From Haliscomenobacter sp041740695 (GTDB lineage Bacteria; Bacteroidota; Bacteroidia; Chitinophagales; Saprospiraceae), in contig NZ_JBGSLK010000043.1 of assembly GCF_041740695.1 (NCBI RefSeq), positions 62,001-126,000 on the forward strand: a stretch of 64,000 nucleotides of DNA, in the 5' to 3' direction. The notes under the pieces are model-generated. The model saw only the letters and a program-made list of their open reading frames with translations. It ran no database searches and was not told the DNA's origin. The position numbers and the translations under genes were made by a program. Positions within the stretch are counted from its first letter, which is position 1. Each line of letters starts with the position of its first letter. Below, in pieces: positions 24,397 through 33,517 of this stretch.

Positions 24397-26487
24397 TCGT
24401 GTAAACGCCATCGCCACACCCCCGTCCACGTTCAACATATTCCCGGTGGATTTGGAGAGGCTGCCATCTACAAAAACGAGGACAGCTTTGGCAATGTCTT
24501 CTGGTAAAATTTCTTCGTTGAGCAGGGTGCGCGCTGCGTACATTTTGGGCAGGTCTTCGACAGCGATGCCGTAGGCTTTGGCGCGGCCTTCCGCCCAGTC
24601 GCCTTCCCAAATTTTGCTGCCGCGCAGTACTGCATCAGGGTTTATGGAATTCACCCGGATTTTGTCTTTACCCAATTCAGCGGCCAACAAGCGACTCATG
24701 TGCAACTGAGCTGCTTTGGCAGAACCATAAGCCACGTTGTTCGGTCCGGCGAAGAGGCCATTTTTGCTAGCAATGTTCACAATGTCGCCATCCAGGCCTT
24801 GGGCGCGCATGATGGCTACTGCCTGTTGGCTCACCAGGAATTGCCCCTTGACCAGTACATCTTGCAGGATGTCCCAATCCTTGATTTCGGTGCTTTCCAG
24901 CGGTTTGGAGATCGACAAGCCAGCACAGTTCACAATGATGTCTACCCCACCGAAGGCCAGGATGGTCTTTTGCAACGAATCGGCAATGGCGTCCGGTTTA
25001 GTCACATCGATGGCTACAGCCACGGCCGCATCTTTACCGTATTTTTTCTTGAGTTCAGTCTCTGTTTCTTCCAGCCGATCGCGGTCAGCAACCACGGCCA
25101 CTACCCCTTGCTGGATGAGGATTTCGGCAATGGCTTTGCCGATACCGCCAGTACCACCGGTGATGTAGGCAATTTTGGCCGAAAGCGCCTTGGGCTTGGG
25201 CATCCGCTGGAGTTTGGCTTCTTCGAGCAACCAGTATTCGATGTTGAAAGCTTCCTGTTCGGCCAGCCCCACGTATTTGGATACCGCTTCGGCACCCTTC
25301 ATCACATTGATGGCGTTGGTATAAAACTCGGCGGCTACCCGGGCAGTTTGTTTGTCTTTGGCAAAAGTGAACAGGCCTACGCCGGGGTACAAAATCACCA
25401 CCGGATTGGGGTCGCGCATGGCGGGGCTATTCGGGTGCTTGCAGCGCTCGTAGTAGGCAGCATAATCGGCGCGGTAGGCTTCAAATTGCTGGAGGATGTG
25501 CGCTTTCAAATCTGTGGTCTCAGCTGGAACATCCAGTACCAGCGGGCGGATTTTGGTGCGCAAAAAGTGATCGGGGCAACTGGTGCCCAGCGGAGCCAAC
25601 ACCGCCAAATCATTGGAATTGATGAACTCCAACACCCGTGGGTCATCGGTAAAATGGCCCACCATGCGGCGATAGCTGGAAGCCAGCCCGCGCAGGGTTG
25701 GCATCACCGCAGCGGCTTTTTCGGCGCGATCAGCTGGAGCGTAAGCCTCCCGCATGGCACCACCAAATACTGGGCGATTTTTGCCGTAATTTTTTTCCAA
25801 ATACAAGGAAGCAGCTTCGATCACTTCCAGGGTATTGATGTAAGACTCATAGGCGGTGTCACCCCAGGTAAACAAACCATGTCCACCCAAGATCAACCCG
25901 CGCAAGTTTGGATTGGCTTTGATTGCTGCTTCCAGTTGCAGACCGAGGTCAAAACCGGGGCGCTGCCAGGGAATCCAGGTCATGGTATCGCCCCAGATTT
26001 CGTGCATGATGGCTTCTCCGTCTTTGCTAGCCGCCAGGGCGATCAGGGCATCGGGGTGCAGGTGGTCGATGTGTTTGTAGGGCAAAAGTCCGTGTAAAGG
26101 TGTATCGATGGAAGGGGTAGCACATTTTGGATCAAAAAGGCAATAGTTGAACAAGTCCACCATTTCATCTTCAAACTCCAGGCCCCGGTAGCGGCGCTTG
26201 AGGGTATGCAACTTGTCGACGTAGAGGTTGGCGCAGCCAGCTTTGGTCAAGGTACCAATGTCGCCGCCCGAACCTTTGACCCACATCACTTCAACTTTTT
26301 CGCCGGTGAGGGGATCGGTTTCGTCAATTTTGACTGAAGTGTTTCCACCCGCATAATTGGTGAGGCGCAGGTCGGCTCCCAGCAGGTTGGAGCGGTAAAT
26401 GAACAGGTCGACCTCATTTCCGGCTAAGGATGCAGCGTGTGCTTCGTCCCAGAGGTAGCTTACGTGTTTGAATGTAGTGGTGGACAT
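24394..26487 (-). CDS. rhaD: bifunctional rhamnulose-1-phosphate aldolase / short-chain dehydrogenase
   Basis: A 697-residue fusion of the RhaD aldolase-dehydrogenase type. The start at MSTTTFKHVSYLWDEA (26487) matches the family; an upstream in-frame ATG would add 18 residues. The N-terminal class II aldolase domain (about 20-250) has LTNYAGGNTSVKI and GLILGGHGLFTWGDTAYESY; the C-terminal SDR domain (about 420-695) has AYITGGTGGIGKAIAEIL and the active-site YGSAKAA. The aldolase cleaves rhamnulose-1-phosphate to DHAP and lactaldehyde, and the dehydrogenase is thought to act on lactaldehyde. Rhamnose isomerase, kinase and transporter genes are not in this window. The regulator gene follows downstream. 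Confidence 0.93.
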   Translation of the reverse strand: MSTTTFKHVSYLWDEAHAASLAGNEVDLFIYRSNLLGADLRLTNYAGGNTSVKIDETDPLTGEKVEVMWVKGSGGDIGTLTKAGCANLYVDKLHTLKRRYRGLEFEDEMVDLFNYCLFDPKCATPSIDTPLHGLLPYKHIDHLHPDALIALAASKDGEAIMHEIWGDTMTWIPWQRPGFDLGLQLEAAIKANPNLRGLILGGHGLFTWGDTAYESYINTLEVIEAASLYLEKNYGKNRPVFGGAMREAYAPADRAEKAAAVMPTLRGLASSYRRMVGHFTDDPRVLEFINSNDLAVLAPLGTSCPDHFLRTKIRPLVLDVPAETTDLKAHILQQFEAYRADYAAYYERCKHPNSPAMRDPNPVVILYPGVGLFTFAKDKQTARVAAEFYTNAINVMKGAEAVSKYVGLAEQEAFNIEYWLLEEAKLQRMPKPKALSAKIAYITGGTGGIGKAIAEILIQQGVVAVVADRDRLEETETELKKKYGKDAAVAVAIDVTKPDAIADSLQKTILAFGGVDIIVNCAGLSISKPLESTEIKDWDILQDVLVKGQFLVSQQAVAIMRAQGLDGDIVNIASKNGLFAGPNNVAYGSAKAAQLHMSRLLAAELGKDKIRVNSINPDAVLRGSKIWEGDWAEGRAKAYGIAVEDLPKMYAARTLLNEEILPEDIAKAVLVFVDGSLSKSTGNMLNVDGGVAMAFTR

Positions 26488-26593
26488 CTCTTGCTTTTGT
26501 TTGTAATGAGCTTTGTACGACAAAGGTAAACAAAAGGGCAATAGTGGCCTTCCTGAACTCTCCTGTGAAAGAGTAAATGCGTTCGCATCAATG

Positions 26594-26701
26594 CTAAGGT
26601 GTGTCTTTGGTGTCTAAGGTTTCTTAGGTGGTGAAAATATTGCTCCGCAAGGGGCTTCTTTCACCACCTAAGAAACCTAAGACACTGAAGACACACCTAA
26701 G
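26594..26701. repeat. long intergenic palindrome LIR8 (GGTGTCTAAGGT type)
   Basis: 43-bp arms (26594-26636 and 26659-26701) built from CTAAGGTGTGTCTTTGGTG and TCTAAGGTTTCTTAGGTGG, with only about four mismatches between arms. The short loop contains GCTCCGCAAGGGGC. It lies between the HTCS stop (26710) and the upstream-facing rhaD start. It shares words with LIR10. Confidence 0.85.
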
Positions 26702-26709
26702 AAATGCAA

Positions 26710-29700
26710 TCAATTCAAGCCACTCGAAATTTTCGGGATTTGCTGCACAAACTCCGAAGGGTTCATCCCAAACTGCTTTTTAAAACACTCCCGGAAGTAC
26801 TTCAAGTCCTGGAAGCCGACTTTATACGTCGTTTCCGCCACCGAATAGCCTTTCTCCAGCAATTGTGCTGCACGTTTGACCCGGATGGTGCGGATAAAAT
26901 GATTGGGTGATTCGCCCGTGATCGCTTTGATTTTGCGGTAGAGTTGCATGCGGCTTACTAGCAATTCGTGGCTCATTTGCTCTACGGAGTAATCGGGGTT
27001 TTCGATGTGTTTTTCCACCAGCGCGATGCATTTTTCCAAAAACTGTTTGTCGAGGTGGTTGATGCTGAGTTCCGCGGGTGAGATATCCACTTCGTGTTTG
27101 CGGGCAAACTCCTGGTCAAAATGCCGCTGGATGCGTTCCCGGTTGTTGAGCAGGTTGCGGATCCGCGCCTGCATGAGGTCAATGCTGAAAGGTTTGCTGA
27201 TGTAGTCATCCGCGCCGGTGTCGTAACCTTCCACCTGATACATTTGGGAGGAACGTGCGGACAACAAAATCACCGGAATGTGCGCCGTCGCTTCCTCCTG
27301 CTTTACCTTGCGGCACAATTCGAACCCGTCCATTTCCGGCATGATCACATCCGAAATGATGATATCGGGAATGTATTTGCGGGTTTTTTCCAGCCCCTCT
27401 TGCCCATTTTCCGCCTCAATCACTTCGTAATCGGGGTGCAGGCTTCGGCGGATGTAGGTACGGATGTCGGCATTGTCTTCCACCACCAACACCAGTGGCT
27501 TGTCGGAATGAATGGTTTCTTCCTGCGCAGTCTCTAGCAGTACTCCATTTTCATCATAAGGATAATGGCCGGAATCCTCGGGATCGCGGTAATTGAATTT
27601 GATGACTTCTGGCGGGAAATGGTCCTTGCCCAACGGCAGTTTCACCACAAATACCGAGCCTCGGTGGATCATACTGTAGGCCTCAATGTTTCCTTTATGC
27701 AATTCAACAATACTTTTCGCCAGCGCCAAACCGATCCCGGTGCCTTGTCGACGGCTGCCGTGTTGGCTCGAACGCGCCCGATAGAATTGTTCAAAAATAT
27801 GGGGCAGTTCTTCTGCGGATATGCCAATGCCTTCGTCTTCCAGGGAGAAAATCACCTGTTTGTTGTCAGTGTCCAGTTTCAGCTGAATGGTGCCTCCGTC
27901 GTCGCTGTATTTGAAGGCATTGGAAAGCAAATTGAAGAGTACTTTCTCCAGGAGGTCGCGGTCGACCCAGGCTTTGAGTTCGTCTACACTGGCGACAAAA
28001 TTAAACTGGATGTTGCGGTGCCGCGCTAAATCGCGGAAGGCAATGGCGATGTTTTTGAAAAAACGCACCAAATCCATTTCTACCACTTCCAGGTGCATCA
28101 AGCCCTCTTCAATTTTACGGAACTCCAGCAACTGGTCGATCATTCCCTTCAATCTTTCGGCATTGCGGTACATCAAGGTGTACATTTCATGGGTGGTAGG
28201 ATCGGTTTGTTCCCGCTTGAGGAGGTCTTCCAGGGGCGAAAACAACAAAGTCAGCGGCGTGCGCAATTCATGCGAGATGTTGGTGAAAAAATGGATTTTC
28301 ATTTGTCCAATTTCTTCCGTTTTTTCCCGCTTAAAGGTCTCCATTTTGACCTGGTTGCGCAGTTTTTCCCGTACCAAAATACTCTGACGGTACACTCCAA
28401 TCGCCGCCGCAATCAATCCAGCGTAAATGAGGTAAGCCCACCAGGTGAGCCAAAAAGGAGGCAAAATTCGAATCTTGAGCCGGGCGGGTTCTTTGGCCCA
28501 CAGCCCATCATTGTTGGCGGCTTGGACTTCAAAGGTGTAACGCCCTGGAGACAAATTGCTGTAGTGGGCAACCCGCTCCTTGGCCGTCGAAGGAATCCAT
28601 TGCTCGTTGAAGCCCAAAAGGCGGAATTTGTATTGATTTTTATTGGGTTCCAAAAAGTGCATGGCAGCAAACTCGATGGAAAACAAATTCTCGTTGTACC
28701 GCAAAACCAGTTCGGGCGTAGATCCAATGCTTTGCTGAAGAATCATCCGATTGTGCGCCTGATCGCCCACTCCGACAGACTGGTTAAAGAGCCTGAAATC
28801 CACCAATTCTACCGTAGGCGCGATCGGGTTTTCGCGAATTTGGTGTGGCTGAAAATACAAAACACCACTGTTGCTGCCGAAAAATACATATCGATCCTGA
28901 GTATAAACACTCACATTGGAATTGAAAAAATTGGAAGGTAATCCATCTTGAGTGTCGAAGACCCGAGCGTAATCCTTTTTCCCGGTTTCCGGTGAAAAGC
29001 GGCTCACACCTCGGGTCGAAGAAACCCAGAGATGACCATTTTCATCCTCCGCCAGGGATTGAATGATGTCATCGGGCAGGCCGTCTGCTTTGAAGTATTG
29101 CTTAAATGTGCCTTTCTTTTGATTCCATAAGTTGAGGCCATCCTCGGTACCGACCCAACTGCGTCCAAATACATCTTTCCAATAACAATTGACAAAATTG
29201 CTGGAAATGGTGCTGGCCTGGGTTGGGTTATTCGTAGATTTACGCAAGAGTTTTTGAGGAAAGCCTTCCTTGTCCAAAAGCAGTTCAAGCAATCCTCCAC
29301 CCCGAGTGCCCACACAGAGGACATTTTCACCCGCTTCATTTTTGTATTCAAAAGTCAGCACAATTGGAAATTGATCCAAATTTACCCCACCTTTCATCTT
29401 GCGGTAAATGTGAAAAGTTCCTTTTGCCGGGTCGTGTCGAATAAGTCCACCCGCCCAGGATCCGATCCAAATCAAGCCCCGTGTATCACCCCAGACACTC
29501 ATCAGGTAGTTGTGACTCAGGCCATTTGCTACGGTGTATTGTTTGCGTTGAGTGGGATTATCAGCATTAAATACGATGAGGCCTTCGCCTCGGGTACCCG
29601 CCCAGATGTTGCCTTGTTTATCGGCGTGTAGGGCATGGATAAAATCCGCCTGGCCACCCAGGGAAATCCGCCGGGTTGTTACTTGTTCTTTGTTGCGAAT

Positions 29701-30852
29701 GATTTCAAAAACCCCTTGCCCAAAACTTCCAGCCCATACCCGATCATTCGCATAGGCCATACTGTTGATGCTGACGTCTTCGGGGAAATGAATGGCGGCA
29801 AAGGGATTGCGTTGGAAATTCATTTTTCCCACCCCCTTGTTCGTACCTACCCAAATCTGCCCAACCTGGTCTTCACAAAGGGTCAGTACGGTACTGGCAT
29901 GTAAGCTGCCACTTTGTTTGGGAATGTGAAAATAACGTTTAAAAATACCTTTATCGGGAATGTAATAGTTCAAACCATAATCAGAGCCCACAAAAAAGCC
30001 ACCATCTCCTTGCTGAGAGGGAAAAACAATACTGGTAGTCAAATTATTCGATAAGCCATCCGGCGAAGCTTGAATGTGCTGAATTTGGTTGCTGGCAAAA
30101 TCCAAACGCTTAAGCCCGCCGCGGGTAGCGATCCAAAAGAGGTTGTCTTTACGCGGATCTTCGACAATGTCGTAAACGTGGTTGTGAGCAGGTACTTGAC
30201 TGGCCACAGCTCCTATGGGAACAACCTCCATCCGGGTGATGGAAAACCGCCCCACGGCACTCAATATGCCTCGGTATACGCCGTAAGTGGTCGCAAACCA
30301 ATAAGAACCATCCCGACCCCGGATGGTTTTTGCAAGTTCCGCATTGGTGATGGGAGAATCTTCAAGAGGCGTAAAAGTATGATCTTGATTCAATACGCAT
30401 AAACCAAGCGCGGTACCTACCCAGATTTTCCCCTGGTCATCCTGAAAAATGCTACCTACTTTGTTGTCTGGCAGCGATTTTTTTTGCTTGGAATCGTGTT
30501 GATAAACCTTGAACTGTTCGGTCGTTCGATCCAGGCGATACAATCCGGTATTTTCGGTCCCTACCCAAAGATAACCTTCCCGATCTTCGTACAAAGCAAT
30601 GATTTTTTCGCCCTTGATTTCATCTGGAGAGGTAATGGTGAGTTTGAATTTTTTCAAATTGTAGCCATCGTAGCGGTACAAACCATTCCAGGTTCCGATC
30701 CACAAAAAACCTTGTTTGTCCTGGTACATGGCGGTTGCAGCCACGTTAGACACCACCATGTCTTCTGGCAAACGGCTAAAAGTGGGCTCTTGCGCACTTG
30801 CAGCACATACCCAAATCCACAAAAAAAGCAGCAAAATCCCGATACGTTGCAT
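26710..30852 (-). CDS. hybrid two-component system sensor-regulator (HTCS)
   Basis: A 1380-residue one-protein two-component system. After a signal peptide (MQRIGILLLFLWIWVCAASAQ) comes a periplasmic double propeller made of many Reg_prop repeats (pattern GxxWxGTxxGLxxx), then a Y_Y_Y immunoglobulin-like domain, one transmembrane helix (about residue 800), HisKA with H near 861 (FFTNISHELRTPLTLLFSP), HATPase (DEGIGISAEELPHIFEQFYR), a receiver with Asp near 1167 (IIISDVIMPEMDG) and a C-terminal AraC-type HTH (GFQDLKYFRECFKKQFGMNPSEF). HTCS proteins sense oligosaccharides in the periplasm and activate polysaccharide utilisation genes. The gene follows the secreted glycosidase by 44 bp on the same strand, so they probably form a unit. 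Confidence 0.95.
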   Translation of the reverse strand: MQRIGILLLFLWIWVCAASAQEPTFSRLPEDMVVSNVAATAMYQDKQGFLWIGTWNGLYRYDGYNLKKFKLTITSPDEIKGEKIIALYEDREGYLWVGTENTGLYRLDRTTEQFKVYQHDSKQKKSLPDNKVGSIFQDDQGKIWVGTALGLCVLNQDHTFTPLEDSPITNAELAKTIRGRDGSYWFATTYGVYRGILSAVGRFSITRMEVVPIGAVASQVPAHNHVYDIVEDPRKDNLFWIATRGGLKRLDFASNQIQHIQASPDGLSNNLTTSIVFPSQQGDGGFFVGSDYGLNYYIPDKGIFKRYFHIPKQSGSLHASTVLTLCEDQVGQIWVGTNKGVGKMNFQRNPFAAIHFPEDVSINSMAYANDRVWAGSFGQGVFEIIRNKEQVTTRRISLGGQADFIHALHADKQGNIWAGTRGEGLIVFNADNPTQRKQYTVANGLSHNYLMSVWGDTRGLIWIGSWAGGLIRHDPAKGTFHIYRKMKGGVNLDQFPIVLTFEYKNEAGENVLCVGTRGGGLLELLLDKEGFPQKLLRKSTNNPTQASTISSNFVNCYWKDVFGRSWVGTEDGLNLWNQKKGTFKQYFKADGLPDDIIQSLAEDENGHLWVSSTRGVSRFSPETGKKDYARVFDTQDGLPSNFFNSNVSVYTQDRYVFFGSNSGVLYFQPHQIRENPIAPTVELVDFRLFNQSVGVGDQAHNRMILQQSIGSTPELVLRYNENLFSIEFAAMHFLEPNKNQYKFRLLGFNEQWIPSTAKERVAHYSNLSPGRYTFEVQAANNDGLWAKEPARLKIRILPPFWLTWWAYLIYAGLIAAAIGVYRQSILVREKLRNQVKMETFKREKTEEIGQMKIHFFTNISHELRTPLTLLFSPLEDLLKREQTDPTTHEMYTLMYRNAERLKGMIDQLLEFRKIEEGLMHLEVVEMDLVRFFKNIAIAFRDLARHRNIQFNFVASVDELKAWVDRDLLEKVLFNLLSNAFKYSDDGGTIQLKLDTDNKQVIFSLEDEGIGISAEELPHIFEQFYRARSSQHGSRRQGTGIGLALAKSIVELHKGNIEAYSMIHRGSVFVVKLPLGKDHFPPEVIKFNYRDPEDSGHYPYDENGVLLETAQEETIHSDKPLVLVVEDNADIRTYIRRSLHPDYEVIEAENGQEGLEKTRKYIPDIIISDVIMPEMDGFELCRKVKQEEATAHIPVILLSARSSQMYQVEGYDTGADDYISKPFSIDLMQARIRNLLNNRERIQRHFDQEFARKHEVDISPAELSINHLDKQFLEKCIALVEKHIENPDYSVEQMSHELLVSRMQLYRKIKAITGESPNHFIRTIRVKRAAQLLEKGYSVAETTYKVGFQDLKYFRECFKKQFGMNPSEFVQQIPKISSGLN

Positions 30853-30896
30853 GATCGATGATGTAGATTCGAAGAATACGAAAAATAACAAGTCCT

Positions 30897-33326
30897 TTAC
30901 TGCACCACAAAACGTACCACCGTAGCCCGGTCTCCCTGGCTCAAGCGCAACAAATAAGCACCTGGCACCAAACCTACCGTAGATACAGCCTCTACCTGCC
31001 CTGTCGCACCAATGATTTTTTGGCTTGTCAATTGCCCGCTGACGTTGAACACATCGATCCGATATTCACCACTTGGCAAATTGCGGGTATCCACATGTAA
31101 AACGGCGCCAATGGCCACCGGGTTAGGGTAAATATTGATAGATACATCGAGGGAAACTTCCAAGGTGGGAACAGTTGTATCATCTTTTTCAACGATGAAA
31201 GCCAAGTTCCACAAAAAATCGGGAACGCCAAAATTTAGTTTACCCCCTTGGGTATTGAGTCCTTTGAGGGTAGTTTTCACCTCTCCCGTGGTACAATCAT
31301 AAAAACTGACCTTGTAGGTGCCATCCAGGATGTCATTCAAAGTCACGCCCCCATTGATGATCGAAGCGGGAATGCCCTGATCGCGCACGTGACGCCAGTT
31401 GTACTTGGCATTGTGCACCCAGCCCGCGGCCATATCCCGGTTGGCAGCCTGTACAGCATACACATTGTGCGGCGAGGTAGCCACCCCTTCAATTTGGTAG
31501 GCGCCGATGTTGATCCAGTCGGTACCCAGATTATCCACTTTGATGCGGTGCAAACCTGCGGGCACATCGATGCTAAAGGTGGAATTGATGGCGGCATTGG
31601 GATTGTCTTTGATCAATTTATCGTCGAGGTAAATGGCTACCGAGGGGCCCTGGCCTTTGCCGCTTCCCGTCCTTACTTTGAATTTTCCACCGCCAGGGAG
31701 AAATACTTCAAAAGTGGGGGGATTGCGCAACTGGGTATTGAATTGCGAGCCATACAAAAAGCGCCCCAAACGGGCGTTCGCAGGGCTGATGGCTCCCGTT
31801 TCATCCACCACAATTTTATTGTCAGTGGCCTGTCCCCAATCCGATACCGGGGCAATGGAGAGCTCGCCGCCGCCACCACCTGTACTGCGGGCACTGGCGG
31901 GTTTAAAATTGCCTTGCAACAAAGGGACTTTGGCCAGTACCTTACTCAAAGGCGTGAACAAGGGGTACAAATTGCGGGGTTCCACGTAACTGTCCCACCA
32001 CCAGGTAGCTGCCGCCCCCAGTGCGCCAGAAAAAGCAGAAGCCCACATGGTATTGTGGATGTGGATGCCATTGGGGTCGATATTCGACAAACCTTCTCCA
32101 CCCACACTGATGCCAAATTCACCGCCGTAGGTTGGTTTCCCAAAAGCGTTCAGGTTGTCGAGGCCTTTGCCCGACACCGCTTTTTCGATGTTGTCCACTT
32201 CCGCATAAAGGTGATTTTGGGTAAAATCCATCGAGCTCAAGCGCCACAATTCGGGGTCTTCTTCTCCACCGTAACTGGTCGTGACGAGGTGTTTGCGAGC
32301 GTCAAGTTTTTTGAGGTATTGGCCCATCTCATCGTGCCAGCTGCGCACGGCATCGCGCACTGGGGCAGTGGAAAACTGATCGGTAAAACTTACTTCGTTA
32401 AACAGCTCCCAGGCCATCACATTGGTACTGAAGCCCCAACGCGCTACGATGTAACGCAGGCGGTTTTTGTGCAGGTTTTTTGCGGCAGGGAGGTCAAAAA
32501 AATTCCAGGTTTGGGCACAAGGGCCACCGTTGGCCGTATTGTAGGGGTTTTCACTCCAGTTGGGGTTCACATTGGACGAAACCTGACCGTGGTGATTGAT
32601 GCAAAACATCATGTAAATCCCCTGGCGGGCGCATTCTTCCAGCATCCAGTCGATGTGCCAGGCGTTGTTTTGGCGGTAACGTTTCAAGCCTTCAAAGCCG
32701 TTGCCATTGCGCCACTCGATGCCCAGTCCCCAATGCGCCAACCAGAGCCGCATAAAATTGGACTGAGCAGCACCCATCGAACCCAACCATTTTTTATAAT
32801 CCAAATAGGCATTGCTGCGCTGCCAACATACGTTTTGGCCCACTGGAATGTAGGGCGCTCCACTGTCGAAGGAGAGGTAGTTGGTGGTATTTTTGCGCAC
32901 GAAGCCGGGACTGTCTGAAGCAGTACATTCAAAGCTACCGCTGACTGCTGCGCTTTCACCAGCGGCTGTTTTGACTTTCACAATAAAATTCCAGGTCCCT
33001 ATTTCCGTGGGAGAGAACCGGATGCGAAAACCCGCATTGCCCGCTACACTCAGGTTACCCGAACTGGTATTGAGGCTAAAATCCTGCATGTAAAAGCCAT
33101 CCACGGTATCTTGTTTGCCACTTGGCGCTAAAAAAATGCCACTGAGGGCAATTTGATCGTAATCGTAAGGGTTGGAAAAAGTAGCGCTCAGGTCGACCAG
33201 GGCTTCAAATTTTTGAAACTTGCCCACACTGTTGCTCAGCGGGTTAATGCTGTTGATGGTAGGTGCTTGTGCGCCAAGAAACAATGACGTCAGAATCATG
33301 AAAGCCAATGTAAGTATTCCTTTCAT
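30897..33326 (-). CDS. secreted GH5-like glycoside hydrolase with DUF5060 and T9SS sorting domain
   Basis: An 809-residue secreted enzyme: signal peptide, a DUF5060-type beta domain (about 30-110), a TIM-barrel region (about 135-470), a C-terminal beta-rich region including a CBM-like stretch (IYLDDKLIKDNPNAAINSTF), and a type IX secretion sorting domain in the last 75 residues (INIYPNPVAIGAVLHVDTRN to GAYLLRLSQG). The clan GH-A catalytic residues are plausible: acid/base Glu near 310 in NVMAWELFNEVSF and nucleophile Glu near 403 in TYGGEFGIS. The substrate is probably a beta-linked glycan, but cannot be stated. It is encoded just upstream of the HTCS gene, the likely regulator. Confidence 0.9.
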   Translation of the reverse strand: MKGILTLAFMILTSLFLGAQAPTINSINPLSNSVGKFQKFEALVDLSATFSNPYDYDQIALSGIFLAPSGKQDTVDGFYMQDFSLNTSSGNLSVAGNAGFRIRFSPTEIGTWNFIVKVKTAAGESAAVSGSFECTASDSPGFVRKNTTNYLSFDSGAPYIPVGQNVCWQRSNAYLDYKKWLGSMGAAQSNFMRLWLAHWGLGIEWRNGNGFEGLKRYRQNNAWHIDWMLEECARQGIYMMFCINHHGQVSSNVNPNWSENPYNTANGGPCAQTWNFFDLPAAKNLHKNRLRYIVARWGFSTNVMAWELFNEVSFTDQFSTAPVRDAVRSWHDEMGQYLKKLDARKHLVTTSYGGEEDPELWRLSSMDFTQNHLYAEVDNIEKAVSGKGLDNLNAFGKPTYGGEFGISVGGEGLSNIDPNGIHIHNTMWASAFSGALGAAATWWWDSYVEPRNLYPLFTPLSKVLAKVPLLQGNFKPASARSTGGGGGELSIAPVSDWGQATDNKIVVDETGAISPANARLGRFLYGSQFNTQLRNPPTFEVFLPGGGKFKVRTGSGKGQGPSVAIYLDDKLIKDNPNAAINSTFSIDVPAGLHRIKVDNLGTDWINIGAYQIEGVATSPHNVYAVQAANRDMAAGWVHNAKYNWRHVRDQGIPASIINGGVTLNDILDGTYKVSFYDCTTGEVKTTLKGLNTQGGKLNFGVPDFLWNLAFIVEKDDTTVPTLEVSLDVSINIYPNPVAIGAVLHVDTRNLPSGEYRIDVFNVSGQLTSQKIIGATGQVEAVSTVGLVPGAYLLRLSQGDRATVVRFVVQ

Positions 33327-33467
33327 AAGCAGTGGAGCTTTTTGCGATCTTTAAGCTTGGTGTTAACTTGGGCAAAGATAAGAGTCGGCTCCGTTTTTGC
33401 GCAGGGGGAATCTTGCAAGGATGAGGGGGAAATGGAACATAATGGTAGTGGATGTAAAAAAATCAGT

Positions 33468-33496
33468 TTTGCCTCAAGAGTAAATTCCTAATTTTG
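33468..33496 (+). promoter_or_regulatory. candidate promoter of the FGE-type lipoprotein gene
   Basis: TTTG (33468-33471) and TAATTTTG (33489-33496) match the Bacteroidota -33 and -7 elements, the latter exactly, with a somewhat short 17-nt spacing. The start codon is 22 nt further on. Confidence 0.35.
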
Positions 33497-33517
33497 GGCT
33501 TTCACCAATTCACTACT

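Noticed and set aside
24700..26097. 465-codon open frame opposite rhaD
   Set aside because: It is a mirror of the conserved aldolase/dehydrogenase gene with no recognisable protein features.
31248..32918. 556-codon open frame on the plus strand
   Set aside because: It is antisense to the GH5-like gene, which has clear domains and a sorting signal; the reverse frame is a GC-bias artefact.
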